Origin: Callaeas wilsoni
Lineage: Eukaryota; Chordata; Aves; Passeriformes; Callaeidae
Direction of reading: 5' to 3'
Length of the DNA stretch: 64,000 bases
Assembly: GCA_013398955.1 (NCBI GenBank)
Contig: VWPU01017877.1
Coordinates: 62,001 to 126,000 of the forward strand
Part shown: positions 36,773 through 49,661 of the stretch, in pieces
Position numbering within the stretch: position 1 is the stretch's first letter
How the letters are laid out: each line of letters opens with the position of its first letter
The notes under the pieces: generated by a model
Seen by the model: the letters and a program-made list of their open reading frames with translations, nothing else
Told to the model about the DNA's origin: nothing
Databases searched by the model: none
Translations under genes and position numbers: made by a program

Positions 36773-39111
36773 GTATCTTGTTGCAAAGCTGTCTTGGAAA
36801 AAATAATGCCTTATATAGTGGTGCATTTTTAATACAATTCTGTCAAAAGCAAAGGCTTTCCACAGCAGCTCTTTGAAACCTCCAAAATGTGTACAAATCA
36901 AGATTCAGGTCCATCACAAGTGAAATGGCAGAACTATGAAATAAAAATTGCATTCACAGTAAAAGGTCATACCATTATGCTAGACTGACCCTATACCGAA
37001 TGCTGTAAATGAAATTTAGCTGAAGTATAAGGTATCCACCTTGATGTGAAAACACTTGGATGGAAGCGTTCATATTTTCCTTGGTCATAAGTTCCAAGGA
37101 ATAATCATCTTACTGCTAAAACCAGATGCCTTATGTCTAATTCGCATATGCCTGACTTTTGCATCTCATTCTAACTTTCTCTATCAGATTTTATAATGAT
37201 TTTTCTTCATGAAGGCCCTTTTATTAATCTAAACAGATTGAGCATCTTGGTGGTGTTGTGCAGGTGTGTCCCTCTGAACCCGCTGCAGGCTCATCACACA
37301 GTGCTTAGGATGCTGACTCCCGGGTTGTGCAATGGATTTGCCAGCACTGTTCACACACCAGTGCTCATCTGAAAGTAAAATCATCCCCCAGCTATTCACT
37401 GCTGCCTTTCTCATTGGAGCAGAAAGGACAGAAGCCCCTCTTTAATTCGAAGAGGGCGCTTGGGACATTAGCAAGCAGGATGATATTCAGTAAGAGCCTG
37501 CAGCAGCTGTGATTGAATTCCCTAACCCAGAGTCCCAGTGACATCCTATGTATTTAGCTTTCCCTTCTTTATATGTGTAAGGATCATAGCAGGCTTTTTT
37601 TTTCGCATTGCCCCGGGAGTTTATTCTATGCTGCTTATCTGTCTTAATCCCTGAATCCTTTCTGGCTTGAATCCCTGATGCTCTTGGTTGACTCTCTTCA
37701 GGAATAGTTTGAATAAGTCCATCTTAGCCAGTGGCTCCTAGCATCACATATGCTTACTTCTCATTTATCAGGAGATGTGTATGTGTCAATTCCAGCCCTT
37801 GGAGTGGTCTGCCGGGTTCAGGGTTTCTTTATGTACATCAGCAGGCTTTTTGTGCCAGCCACCACCACCAAGGCAGCAGTGGATGCTCCTGGAATAGATG
37901 GGAGCAGATGACAGCTACAAGAAGCCTTCCTGGTGGGATTCATGTGTGTGTGTGCAGAGTAGATTCTTGTATCTGAGTTAGTCACTCAAATGCCCTTCAC
38001 TGGCAGTGGTGAGAAACAACAGTTCATCCCATCCTAAGGCAGATCCCTGCATATGGGGAGCTGTGTCCTTGTTCAGCTCTGCTGACAATGAAGGGAGCCA
38101 GTGGTGACCAGATCTTCTGTAGGTATCTTGGTATCTTCAGTACCTCACCTAAAGCATGGGGAGATCGGCCTCATTCCTTATGTCCTCACTAGATTACCCA
38201 GGAACTTTGCAGTCGTGCATAGGGTTTATCCTCACGGAATTCCCATGTGGTGGAGGGGAAGTGTCACCAACCATACAAGCAAATAGTGGGTCACCAAGTA
38301 GAAGACAAGTTTTGTGTGGGACACCAAGAAAAACTCTTTCCATTCAGATGTTGAAACCAAGCCCTTTAAGACCTAGCTCTATTTTTTTTTCCACAGGATT
38401 GTTCTTCTTGCTCTTGGTGTCACTAAACTGAAAAACTCCTTCCAGTCCTACACAAAGCAATATGGTTTTTTCTTGTTTTCTTAACAAAATTAAATTTTGC
38501 AGGAAAAATTTTTGCTTAGGGGGAATGAAAAGTGTCACTCAACACTAAATAGAATGTTTTGGATTTGAGTGATTTCTTATGTCATTGCTATTATTATTGG
38601 CCATGACTGGTAAGGGTGAGATGCAGTTAGCTCACTTTGACCAATTTATACTTACTTCCCTGGTCTATCTCCAGGCTTCCTATATAATAAACAGAACCAG
38701 ACAGGCATCACCCCTTAAGATGTTGATTAGTTCAGGCTCGAATATAACCCTTAGATAGCTGAAGTCAGGTCAGATGAAAGCAATTCTAGACAGAGTTAAT
38801 TACAATCTTGAAATCTCTTTTTTATTTGTTCTTTCATTTTTTTGGCTGAAACGTCAAAACTATTCATGTGAAAAAAACAAAATTCTCTCAGTTCTAAATA
38901 TAATAAAGTCTACTGGGAGGAAGTTGAGTGCCTGACTCTTTTTATGGGTTTAATTGCAACCAAGAGGATGCTGAGTGGAGAGAGAGAACATCCACACAAG
39001 AAGTACATCCAGTAATGGAGGTTATTTCAATGGAAAGTAACGCGAAGTAGTAAAGCTCAGCAGGACCAGTTCTTTGCCTTTTCACACTGACTTTTTATTT
39101 TGTATTTACAG
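36773..39111 (+). other. FLT1: FLT1 intron 18
   Basis: A 2.3-kb phase-1 intron. No recognised repeat, exon or RNA gene. Confidence 0.85.
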
Positions 39112-39225
39112 AAGGGGCTACAGCAAGTGAGTACAAAGCACTGATGACTGAGCTGAAAATCCTAATCCACATTGGTCATCATCTCAACATTGTGAATTTG
39201 TTGGGAGCTTGCACAAAAAATGGAG
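39112..39225 (+). CDS. FLT1: FLT1 exon 19: kinase N-lobe, C-helix
   Basis: The exon is 114 bp, from acceptor GTATTTACAG to donor GGAG|GTAAAA, with phase 1 at both ends. It encodes [20 protein letters not shown] followed by [18 protein letters not shown]. The glutamate in ALMTELKIL is the C-helix partner of the catalytic lysine in exon 18. [12 protein letters not shown] is the strand 4-5 region shared by class III and V receptor kinases. Exon length matches human. Confidence 0.97.
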
Positions 39226-40438
39226 GTAAAAAATTCTGCACTACTCTGAAAATGGATTTGGATTATCTCCCAGTAACAGCCAGTTGGCCGTGTTGTTTTT
39301 CATCCAGAGGTCAAGTTAGTAACTTTCAATATTCAAGCTCATCCTGTAGCTGGTGAATAAAAAGAGGAAAATAAAAAGAGATTTTTAGTCATTTAATGAA
39401 GTGATTAAACATTTCCTCTACTTAAACTCTCTTTTAGTACTAACATGTGAAGTGTGAACTCAGGAACATGCCACTTGCTGTCCTTTATCTCACTCACTTC
39501 ACTGCTCAGGTTCAAGTCAAACATGATCTGGAAAGGCTGGGAACAAGGGATATCAGCTGCTGGCCCTGAACCACAAATAACAATGCAGCTGTTTTAAAAT
39601 CTTTCACAATATTACACTAAGAAAATCAAAAGGCCAGTATGGGAGATTGTTTGTTTTAGAAATGTCACCTATTTTAGTTCAACAAGTGTGTGTGGGCTGC
39701 AGGTGATGCCTTGTAGAGGCTGACCTGGAACAGAGGCTGGACAGAGTGAAAGGATAAAGGGTAGGTATTTATCTAAAGGCCTTCACAGGGTACACCTTGG
39801 GCAGTGCAGGAGTCTCGCAGAGACTACACCCAAGATGGACACAGTCTCACGTTTTTCGGACAGATATAAGTTTTGTCCATTTGCATATCAGAGGTTGATT
39901 GTCCAATTACAGCTTCAGGCAGTGCAGTCCCATTCTCTCAGTTTGCTCCCTTCCAACTCACTTTTGTTTACATTTCTCAGGGCCTGAAACAGGGAGGTGT
40001 CCTTGATTCTCAGGCCTAGAGAGGAATTGTTGTGTCTGACCAAAATGGGAAAAGCAGTAGCTAACACTCTATATGGAGCTCAGAGTTATACACTAAAGAA
40101 TTGCAGGATTACAACTATATGAAAAATATAAAAGCTAAAATCCTAAGGCATCACAGGACTCCAGTCTGAATTGCCTGAAGAGGAAACAGAGTGTCCCTCA
40201 GGACCCAGATTCCAGACTCAGCTTTCAAAAATTAGGCCCTGCCCTAATTTCCAGAAGCAGTATTGTTATGATAATGTCCAGTGTCCTTTAAGCAGCCTTC
40301 TACTTCTTAGGACATGTTGCCAGTTATTCTGGACTCAAGTTGTAGTTACGGGCATGAAAGACTCTATTTCTTAGAACTGATGCCACTTTTTATTGCTTGA
40401 CACAAAATGCTTTTATTCTTTTTAATTTAATTGTCCAG
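39226..40438 (+). other. FLT1: FLT1 intron 19
   Basis: A 1.2-kb phase-1 intron, of which 450 bp is a solo LTR. The remainder is unremarkable. Confidence 0.85.
39704..40153 (-). mobile_element. Solo LTR of an endogenous retrovirus
   Basis: A 450-bp unit begins TGATGCCTTG and ends TAAGGCATCA, giving a 9-bp perfect inverted terminus with the canonical TG...CA ends. Both sides carry CAGG (39700-39703 and 40154-40157), a 4-bp target-site duplication as made by class I (ERV1-like) integrases. No internal gag/pol sequence is present, so it is a recombined solo LTR. Minus orientation is inferred from a CCAAT-like, ATGCAAAT octamer-like and TATA-like order on that strand. The family was not identified. 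Confidence 0.78.
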
Positions 40439-40527
40439 GGCCTCTGATGGTGATTGTTGAATACTGCAAGTATGGGAATTTATCAAACTATCTGAAGAGC
40501 AAGAGGAATCTTTTCTGCCCTAACAAG
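40439..40527 (+). CDS. FLT1: FLT1 exon 20: kinase hinge and start of insert
   Basis: The exon is 89 bp, from acceptor ATTGTCCAG to donor AACAAG|GTGAGG. It is phase 1 in and phase 0 out. It encodes [20 protein letters not shown] followed by [21 protein letters not shown] is the hinge that contacts adenine and kinase inhibitors, including the gatekeeper valine (MVIVEYC). [14 protein letters not shown] leads into the kinase insert. Human has RDLFFLNK at the same place. Confidence 0.97.
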
Positions 40528-42311
40528 GTGAGGAGGCAGATGGTCCTGGTAGGGTTCATCTTACTTGACCTAAGTGTCGGTAGTGTAGATCTCAGCTCTG
40601 AGCTGCTCTCCTCAGACCCTCTTCTGCCAAAGGAGAGAAATGACTTTTGGGTGAAGTTCACCTGACCTATATTAATATTTGGTGTGGGATATATTGTGCC
40701 AAGAAAGGATTCACCTCTCCCTCCCTGACTGTGCAAGGAGACTGCTGTGACTAATTTGGCTGGAGCCATCTCAAGCGAGGGGAAGTGAATCCTATCCAAA
40801 GTGTCCCCACATGCTCCTGCCCTGCTCCTGATGAACCCATTCCTGGTGAGCTTGAGGTCAGCAAAGCCAAAGGAAGTGGTTTTGCCCACTGACCTCAGTA
40901 CTGCTGGGAGCACAAACAAGATAATGCCAATTAAATCTCATGTCCCAAGATACCCTAATATTCAGAAATTTACAAGTAATCTTATTATTGTGTGAGGAGA
41001 AGAGCTATCAAGAGGAAAAGATTAGAGTCTTGTCCTCACATCCCACAGCCCCCTGAATCAAATTCGTGATATGTTTCTTGTTACAAACCTAAATCCTAAT
41101 GTCCCAGAAAAATCAAAATTTTCCAGAAAAAATCCTCCAAAGGATCCAGGGCTCTGAAATGAGACTTAGGAGCCTGGATACAGAACAGCAGGTCTCAAAA
41201 CCTCTGCTCAGCTGTGCCAAAAGCTCGGCAGTATCTCAGGTTTTTTTTCAGGAGGGCTCTGTGGGAGAGCCCACTCCAGAGGACATCCCCCTCTAAAAGG
41301 CTTTTGCTGAGTGTTTGTTCCCAAGGCTGTCAGTGTTGTACTCCACATGAGACACAGCAACTGGCTCCAACTACATGTGGTGGTTGGGGTTGAATGCTCA
41401 GAGGGAAGTATGGCTGGGCAGGGTCCATCCTGAGTGGAGTCATTCCCATAGCCCCTTCCCACACCCTGTGCTCTGGCACCCTTGGGAAGGTTGTCCAGGC
41501 AGGAAGGAGGTGAAAGTTTGGCTCCACACAAGCGTGCACAGGGAATAGGGATGGTTGCAGGACAAGAGGGAAAGTAAGAGGGAGAAAGAGTATGGCCAGG
41601 CAGCCAGGCTGCTCTACAGGTAGCAGTGAGAGAGCTTTTTCCAAACAGTCTTGCCTGTGTCCCATTAAACCATCACGTCATCGGCCATAAGAGGAAAGCA
41701 TTGGATAAAGGCATTGAAGAGATGCAGTCACTTCCAACAGCAGCTGTGCTTCAAACACCAAGTGCCCTTGCTCCTCATGGAAAGGGCTTACAGGCCCACA
41801 CCAAACCTGTGCAGGGACATAGAGGCAGATGTCTTAAGCAGGCTGGGACAAAAAGCTGATGTTTGAGAGGTCTGGGATACCTGCATTGTGGGCACAACCC
41901 TCCCAATCCACTTTGTGCTCCTTCTCTGCCTGCTGGAGAGAAATGGGCCCTTTCAGATGCCTCATTTCAGGCTGAGGTGAGCCACAGCCCAGCAGAAAGG
42001 TCCATCCATACACCCTGCAAATCCTCACTGCGGCAGAGATAGCCCACTGTCCTGGTTACCCCAAGTCCATGCGCTGGTGCTCCCAAGCCACCACGTTTCT
42101 GCCCTCTGGGGATGAGGACCTTGGTGGAGCACAGCCCTGCCACCAGCCCCTGCCTGCCACAGTGGCACTGGACACCCCTGCCCGTAAGAGATGTGACCCT
42201 CACACCACAGACCACCAGCCTGGCAGAAAGGGGACAGCAGTCTGACTTGGCTCCTTCCCCACTCCCTCCCCTGCTTCGACGTAGCACCTCTTCTCCTCTG
42301 TTTGTTTGAAG
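40528..42311 (+). other. FLT1: FLT1 intron 20
   Basis: A 1.8-kb phase-0 intron. The distal half (41.3-42.3 kb) is GC-rich and gives many chance ORFs on both strands. No repeat or additional exon was recognised. Confidence 0.85.
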
Positions 42312-42471
42312 GACTCCTTTCTGCACGGAGAGCCAATGAAAGAGAAAAAGGATATTGAGCCAGTGGAAAGCAAAAAACAAAGGCTGGCCAGTGTCACCAG
42401 CAGCGAGAGCTTTGCAAGCTCTGGGTTCCAGGAAGATAAAAGTCTGAGTGATGTGGAGGAGGACGAGGAGG
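42312..42471 (+). CDS. FLT1: FLT1 exon 21: kinase insert domain
   Basis: The exon is 160 bp, from acceptor TTGTTTGAAG to donor GAGG|GTAGGT. It is phase 0 in and phase 1 out. It encodes DSFLHGEPMKEKKDIEPVES, then KKQRLASVTSSESFASSGFQ and EDKSLSDVEEDEE. The first third is variable and highly charged. The SVTSSESFASSGFQEDKSLS core is a FLT1 hallmark and is the same as in human. The insert is a flexible hydrophilic loop between the kinase lobes. Confidence 0.96.
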
Positions 42472-42886
42472 GTAGGTATTAATTCCTTCCTGTCCCTACA
42501 CGGACTGTGATATTTTTACAACATACTGTGAATCCCTGAAATTTTTTTCCTCATTTATCACCCTAATAAACATCCGTGGGAGATGCTCAGAGGGTCATGT
42601 CCAGAGAGTAGAAGATTTAAAAAAAGATTATTTCCAGGGTTACTAAATCTGACAGGAAAATGTGTGATTGTTTCTTCTGACTGCTCCTTATCTTTGGGGA
42701 AAACACAGCAGTGTCCAAAGCACGGGGTGTAAAGCAAGCACTATTTTTGTTTCCAATGACAGTGGGTTGACCTTCAAATACCCCTCCATGAAGACTGTAT
42801 TTATGAATAATGGGGTCTGTAATAAAGGGGGAAAACAACTGCCTGTGAGCCATCTTTGTAACAAACCCTGCTTTCCGCCTCTGCAG
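42472..42886 (+). other. FLT1: FLT1 intron 21
   Basis: A 415-bp phase-1 intron with no recognised feature beyond its splice sites. Confidence 0.9.
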
Positions 42887-42984
42887 ATGCTGATGACCTG
42901 TACAAGCTGCCCCTCACTATGGAGGACCTGATCTCTTACAGCTTTCAGGTGGCCAGAGGCATGGAGTTCCTCTCCTCCAGAAAG
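42887..42984 (+). CDS. FLT1: FLT1 exon 22: end of kinase insert, start of C-lobe
   Basis: The exon is 98 bp, from acceptor CTCTGCAG to donor AGAAAG|GTGAGT. It is phase 1 in and phase 0 out. It encodes [20 protein letters not shown] followed by [33 protein letters not shown] is the E-helix at the start of the C-lobe, which precedes the catalytic loop in exon 23. Human differs mainly in the acidic linker (DSDGFYKEPI). Confidence 0.97.
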
Positions 42985-43518
42985 GTGAGTTTTGCACTGA
43001 GAGTTTTTCACTGCAGAAGGACAGGATTCAGAGGTGAAATCATGTCTACATTGTAGTGACACCTTCCTTGGGAGAGGTCCCAAAGGAAGAGCCGTTTTCC
43101 TCTTGGCATTATAAATATAACTGTGTTTATGCAAGTATCCATAGTCCATAAACACAGGATCATGACTGAAGGCAGTGGGTCAAGCTCATTCATTTGGGGA
43201 AGATCTTTTGGGTGTGGTAGGTTTTTCCTTAATTTCAACATATATTAGGGAACTCCAAATGATTCAGCTCTTTCCCTGCAAATGTCAAAGGGCTTAAAAA
43301 TTTGTCACTTTTTTGACTTAGTAATTTTTTTTAAAAAATAATTACCACTGTTTAGTAACTTCATGTAAATTACAGGCAACTTCCCTAAAAAATTAAATTT
43401 ATCAATAATAATAATAATAATAATAGTAATAATAAAAATTTTAAAGGACATGGGAGACAGGAAATTTGTGGGCAGGAATAAGGAAATGCAGTTTGATTGT
43501 GAAACTGTTTTATTATAG
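42985..43518 (+). other. FLT1: FLT1 intron 22
   Basis: A 534-bp phase-0 intron that contains an AAT trinucleotide repeat about 90 bp before exon 23. Confidence 0.9.
43404..43435. repeat. (AAT)n microsatellite
   Basis: About ten AAT units, interrupted once by AGT, lie in intron 22. They are close to the exon 23 acceptor but outside the polypyrimidine tract. Confidence 0.92.
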
Positions 43519-46486
<2,968 letters not shown>

Positions 46487-46586
46487 GTGCCTCTCCTTAC
46501 CCCGGAGTCCAAATAGACGAGGATTTCTGCAGCAGGCTGAAGGAAGGCACAAGAATGCGAGCCCCAGAGCAAGCGACCGAGGAGAT
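46487..46586 (+). CDS. FLT1: FLT1 exon 25: kinase G-helix region
   Basis: The exon is 100 bp, from acceptor GTCGCCTCCAG to donor GAGAT|GTAAGA. It is phase 1 in and phase 0+2 out. It encodes [20 protein letters not shown] followed by [14 protein letters not shown], the last codon being completed by exon 26. SPYPGVQ and [18 protein letters not shown] match FLT1 and its exon length. The end departs from the family: human reads APEYSTPEIYQ, whereas here it is [11 protein letters not shown], with loss of the tyrosine and the proline. The frame and splice sites are intact. Confidence 0.93.
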
Positions 46587-47901
46587 GTAAGATGCCTTTG
46601 CTTGCCTTGTGTACCACTGCTCTCCTGGGCTGCCTTGCAGATGATGTTCCAGTCTCTGTAAAAGTACCCTGTGCCAGCCTAAGGAAAAACAACTCAATCC
46701 TGCATCGGTATCTTCTTGTGCATCCCCCACCCTGGCGCCTGGCTCTCCCACGGGGTAGGAGAGGGTAGGGGGCAACAAGGACCTGAGCCCAGTGCACCAC
46801 CAGGGCTGGGCTCTGAGGGGAGCTGAGCAAGGAGGAGGAGGAGGAAGGTCATTCACTCCTCGCCAGGTTTAATATTTACCGACATGCACACAGATAAGTG
46901 CTGGAGGAATGCGACATTATTAACATTGCCTTGACTTAGGAAGTGACAGCGGAGGCTTCCTTGCAATCACTCGGGTAATGAGGGCCCACCCTTTCCTGTA
47001 CACGGTGTCTGATGGCAGAGGAAGGTGACGGGGACCCGCAGCCTCCCCACCCAGGTTGTCTGAGTCCTTCCACCACGACGTCAGCCGTCGCTCCCTGCTC
47101 CCCTGCCTTCAGGTGCAGTCTCAAGCTGCTACTGCATGGCCAACACCTTTTTGGAGACCAAGGTGGGTCAGGACAGAGCACCTTGCCTGGGGAGGCACAT
47201 GCAGCACACCGAACATTCACCCTGTGACACAAATCACTGAGGACCATGAACATGTCCAGGGTATTTTATCTCTGGAGTAGAAATCAAGTACGTGTGGGTG
47301 CCTTGGTGCCTTCCCGAGTGCTATGTCATGACTCTAAATAGCAACACTTACCAAAAAATAGTTCTGGCAGAAGAAAAGGATGCTAGCCAGCCATGCCTAT
47401 CTGGGAGTATTGCCCATTGACTAATTTTATTATCTTAGTGACAGTAGATAAGAGCTTTTTTTTTCTCTTCCACATATTTTATTGCAGGAAGGAAAGCTCG
47501 GCTCAACCAATACAAGGAAGTGACACATCCATATAAGTCATCTTAGGATGCCTTTAGGATACCTTAACCTAAACATTGCCAGTTAATAGATGTTTAATAC
47601 AAAGGTTTAATGCTTAATTAGGAATTAAAAATAAGGAAGTATGACTGGTTGGCTGAATTATCCTTTTGATGTGGTCTTCCGGGGTGTTGCAGGAAGGTTT
47701 TCCTTTTTGGTGGAAAGTTTACTATTTTATTTTTAGGAAGAGGCCTTGATGGTGTTAGAGAGAATCTTTGTAAAACCAAGCAGGTTGAGGAGTTACCTAT
47801 CAATGTGTGTCTGTCGATGACAAGCTGTCAAAGACTGCGCTGCCGTGGATCAAACTGAGCTGTAACCCCACCATGTGCTCACTTTGCTATTGTCCTCACA
47901 G
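46587..47901 (+). other. FLT1: FLT1 intron 25
   Basis: A 1.3-kb phase-2 intron, GC-rich in its first half and AT-rich after 47.3 kb. No recognised repeat or exon. Confidence 0.88.
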
Positions 47902-48007
47902 TTACCAAATCATGCTGGACTGCTGGCAGAGCAATCCCAATGACAGGCCACGGTTCTCCGAGCTGGTGAAAAAGCTGGGAGACCTGCTGCAAGCAAACGT
48001 CCAGCAG
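47902..48007 (+). CDS. FLT1: FLT1 exon 26: end of kinase domain
   Basis: The exon is 106 bp, from acceptor TGTCCTCACAG to donor CAGCAG|GTATTA. It is phase 2 in and phase 0 out. It encodes [20 protein letters not shown] followed by [19 protein letters not shown] and the RPRFSELV arginine (H- and I-helices) end the C-lobe. The RPRF arginine forms the conserved salt bridge with the APE glutamate in exon 24. Confidence 0.97.
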
Positions 48008-48099
48008 GTATTAATGCCACAACCGTGTGTGTCACCGGGGCAGGGGCGACTGGCCACATGGACCCAGCAATAATGCTTTCACTTCTTCTTTGCATTTAG
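48008..48099 (+). other. FLT1: FLT1 intron 26, unusually short (92 bp)
   Basis: This 92-bp phase-0 intron is by far the shortest in the window. Its end (CTTCTTCTTTGCATTTAG) is a good acceptor. The reading frame from exon 26 stops inside the intron, so retention would truncate the receptor tail. Confidence 0.93.
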
Positions 48100-48230
48100 G
48101 AAGGCAAAGACTACATACCCCTCAGCACAATATTTACAACAGAAAGCGGCTCTCCCCCTGCATCTGATCCTTTGTGCAATGAACACTTTCCTGTTACAAG
48201 CTCAAGCTGTGGAAGCATGGAAAACGTCAG
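48100..48230 (+). CDS. FLT1: FLT1 exon 27: C-terminal tail with PLC-gamma site
   Basis: The exon is 131 bp, from acceptor TTGCATTTAG to donor GTCAG|GTGAGA. It is phase 0 in and phase 2 out. It starts EGKDYIPLSTIFTTESGSPP and ends in CGSMENV. The tyrosine in GKDYIP corresponds to human Tyr1169, the main PLC-gamma docking site. The rest of the exon is strongly diverged from human FLT1, rich in Ser, Thr and Pro, and has an added cysteine pair. It is likely disordered. Confidence 0.93.
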
Positions 48231-48629
48231 GTGAGACAAGAAAGATTAAGAGTGGGTTTGTTTGTTGGGGGTGGTAGCTTGCTGCATAGCCTGGATTGGA
48301 CCTGGATGGGAGAAAACACTCAGAGACAGCCCACAGGTGGCCTGAGTGTCCCACCAGTTGCCAAGTCACCCACTGCTGTGGGTCTTTGAATTGCCCCTGC
48401 CCAGGGTGACCTGCAGGTCACAGGGCTCAGGCATTGTGAGAGAGGCAGCTGTGTGTACCCCGGGACTGGGGAGCAAGATTTGGGTGGGGTCTGGGTAACA
48501 AGTCCCTTTTCCATGACCCACCTCGACAATAGCTGGGAACTGCCTAAAGAAACAGAGAAATACCCAACGCTTCCTGCTTGTGCACTTCACACTCTCACCA
48601 AAAATTGTCCTGCTTCTCTTGTTGAACAG
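48231..48629 (+). other. FLT1: FLT1 intron 27
   Basis: A 399-bp phase-2 intron with no recognised feature beyond its splice sites. Confidence 0.9.
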
Positions 48630-48714
48630 ATACATAAACACTTTCAAAATAACCCCCCCACAGCGCATAAAGACATTTGAAGAGCTTCCCATCAAGAAAA
48701 CGCTTGTATTTAAT
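48630..48714 (+). CDS. FLT1: FLT1 exon 28: C-terminal tail
   Basis: The exon is 85 bp, from acceptor TGTTGAACAG to donor TTTAAT|GTAAGT. It is phase 2 in and phase 0 out. It encodes RYINTFKITPPQRIKTFEEL followed by PIKKTLVFN. RYINTFK corresponds to human RYVNAFK, including the Tyr1213 docking site. IKTFEELP is also conserved. The segment TPPQ replaces human MSLE. Confidence 0.95.
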
Positions 48715-49569
48715 GTAAGTGACTCCTGGGCCAAATGATATGCCATGTATTTCTTTTTATTTGCGTGACAGATTTATACAGGGATAATCAGGACAGGGGG
48801 TTACTGCTTTGTCAGCTCTAACTGATACAAGGTGCAGGACTAGCTGTGCTTGCAACAAGAGGTTATCCCATTGCCCTACAAATTGGGGTCAGAGATCTTT
48901 GCTGGCCATGTCATGGGCTGCAAACACTCCTTCCCTGACAAGAAGTGGTTAGTTCCAGTAGGTCTGCAAGGTATAGCTACCACAGTCCCACTCGAATTCC
49001 ACAAGTATGGAAGAGACGCTTAAAATCCCTTAGATCTGCATTTTTATCTGAACAGTAGTGCACAAAGGAGAATTGTGAGTCACTTTTCCATCCGAGGTCC
49101 CTGGTAGGAACAAGTCCTGTTATCAGATGGACAAGCCAGAGCCACGTCTAACAATGGGACACACATCCAATCCTGCTAGGGATGGGCATGGGTGAGAGGT
49201 TGGGGCAAGCTTTTAGTGACCCAGTAGAACGCATTAAGCAGCAGGAAGTGGGACAGGCACAGTGGCCCTTGCAGGGCTGAACTGGTGGCTGGCCAGAACC
49301 TCACACTGCGTGTAGACGCTTTTCTTCTAGCACCCTGTATCTGCATTAGCATTACGTGTCTGCTGCACCCCAAGGCACAGGGGGCTTGGAAAGGCACCAT
49401 TAAACACCTGTGCACTGCAGCACCTCCAGCAGCACAGAGCTGCTGTCTCCTAGAGCTGTCTGAGTGTCAATGACCAGAAGGATGCTGGAAATCAGACCAA
49501 AGAGGAACTGAGTCCTTTGTAAAATACAGTTAACACCTAACAGGATGGCATCTTTCTTTTTTCTTCAAG
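48715..49569 (+). other. FLT1: FLT1 intron 28
   Basis: An 855-bp phase-0 intron with no recognised repeat or exon. Confidence 0.9.
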
Positions 49570-49661
49570 GATTATCAAGCAGACAGTGGGATGGTGCTGG
49601 CTCCAGAGGAACTGAAGCGCTTCACATGGACAGGCAGCAAGCAGAAACGGACACTCTTTGG
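49570..49661 (+). CDS. FLT1: FLT1 exon 29: C-terminal tail
   Basis: The exon is 92 bp, from acceptor TTTCTTCAAG to donor TTTGG|GTCTGT. It is phase 0 in and phase 2 out. It encodes DYQADSGMVLAPEELKRFTW followed by TGSKQKRTLF. DYQADS matches human DYQGDS (Tyr1242), and LKRFTWT is conserved. The donor GTCTGT is non-consensus at +3 and +4. It was chosen because it gives the same exon length as human and is the only nearby GT that joins exon 30 in frame. Confidence 0.85.
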
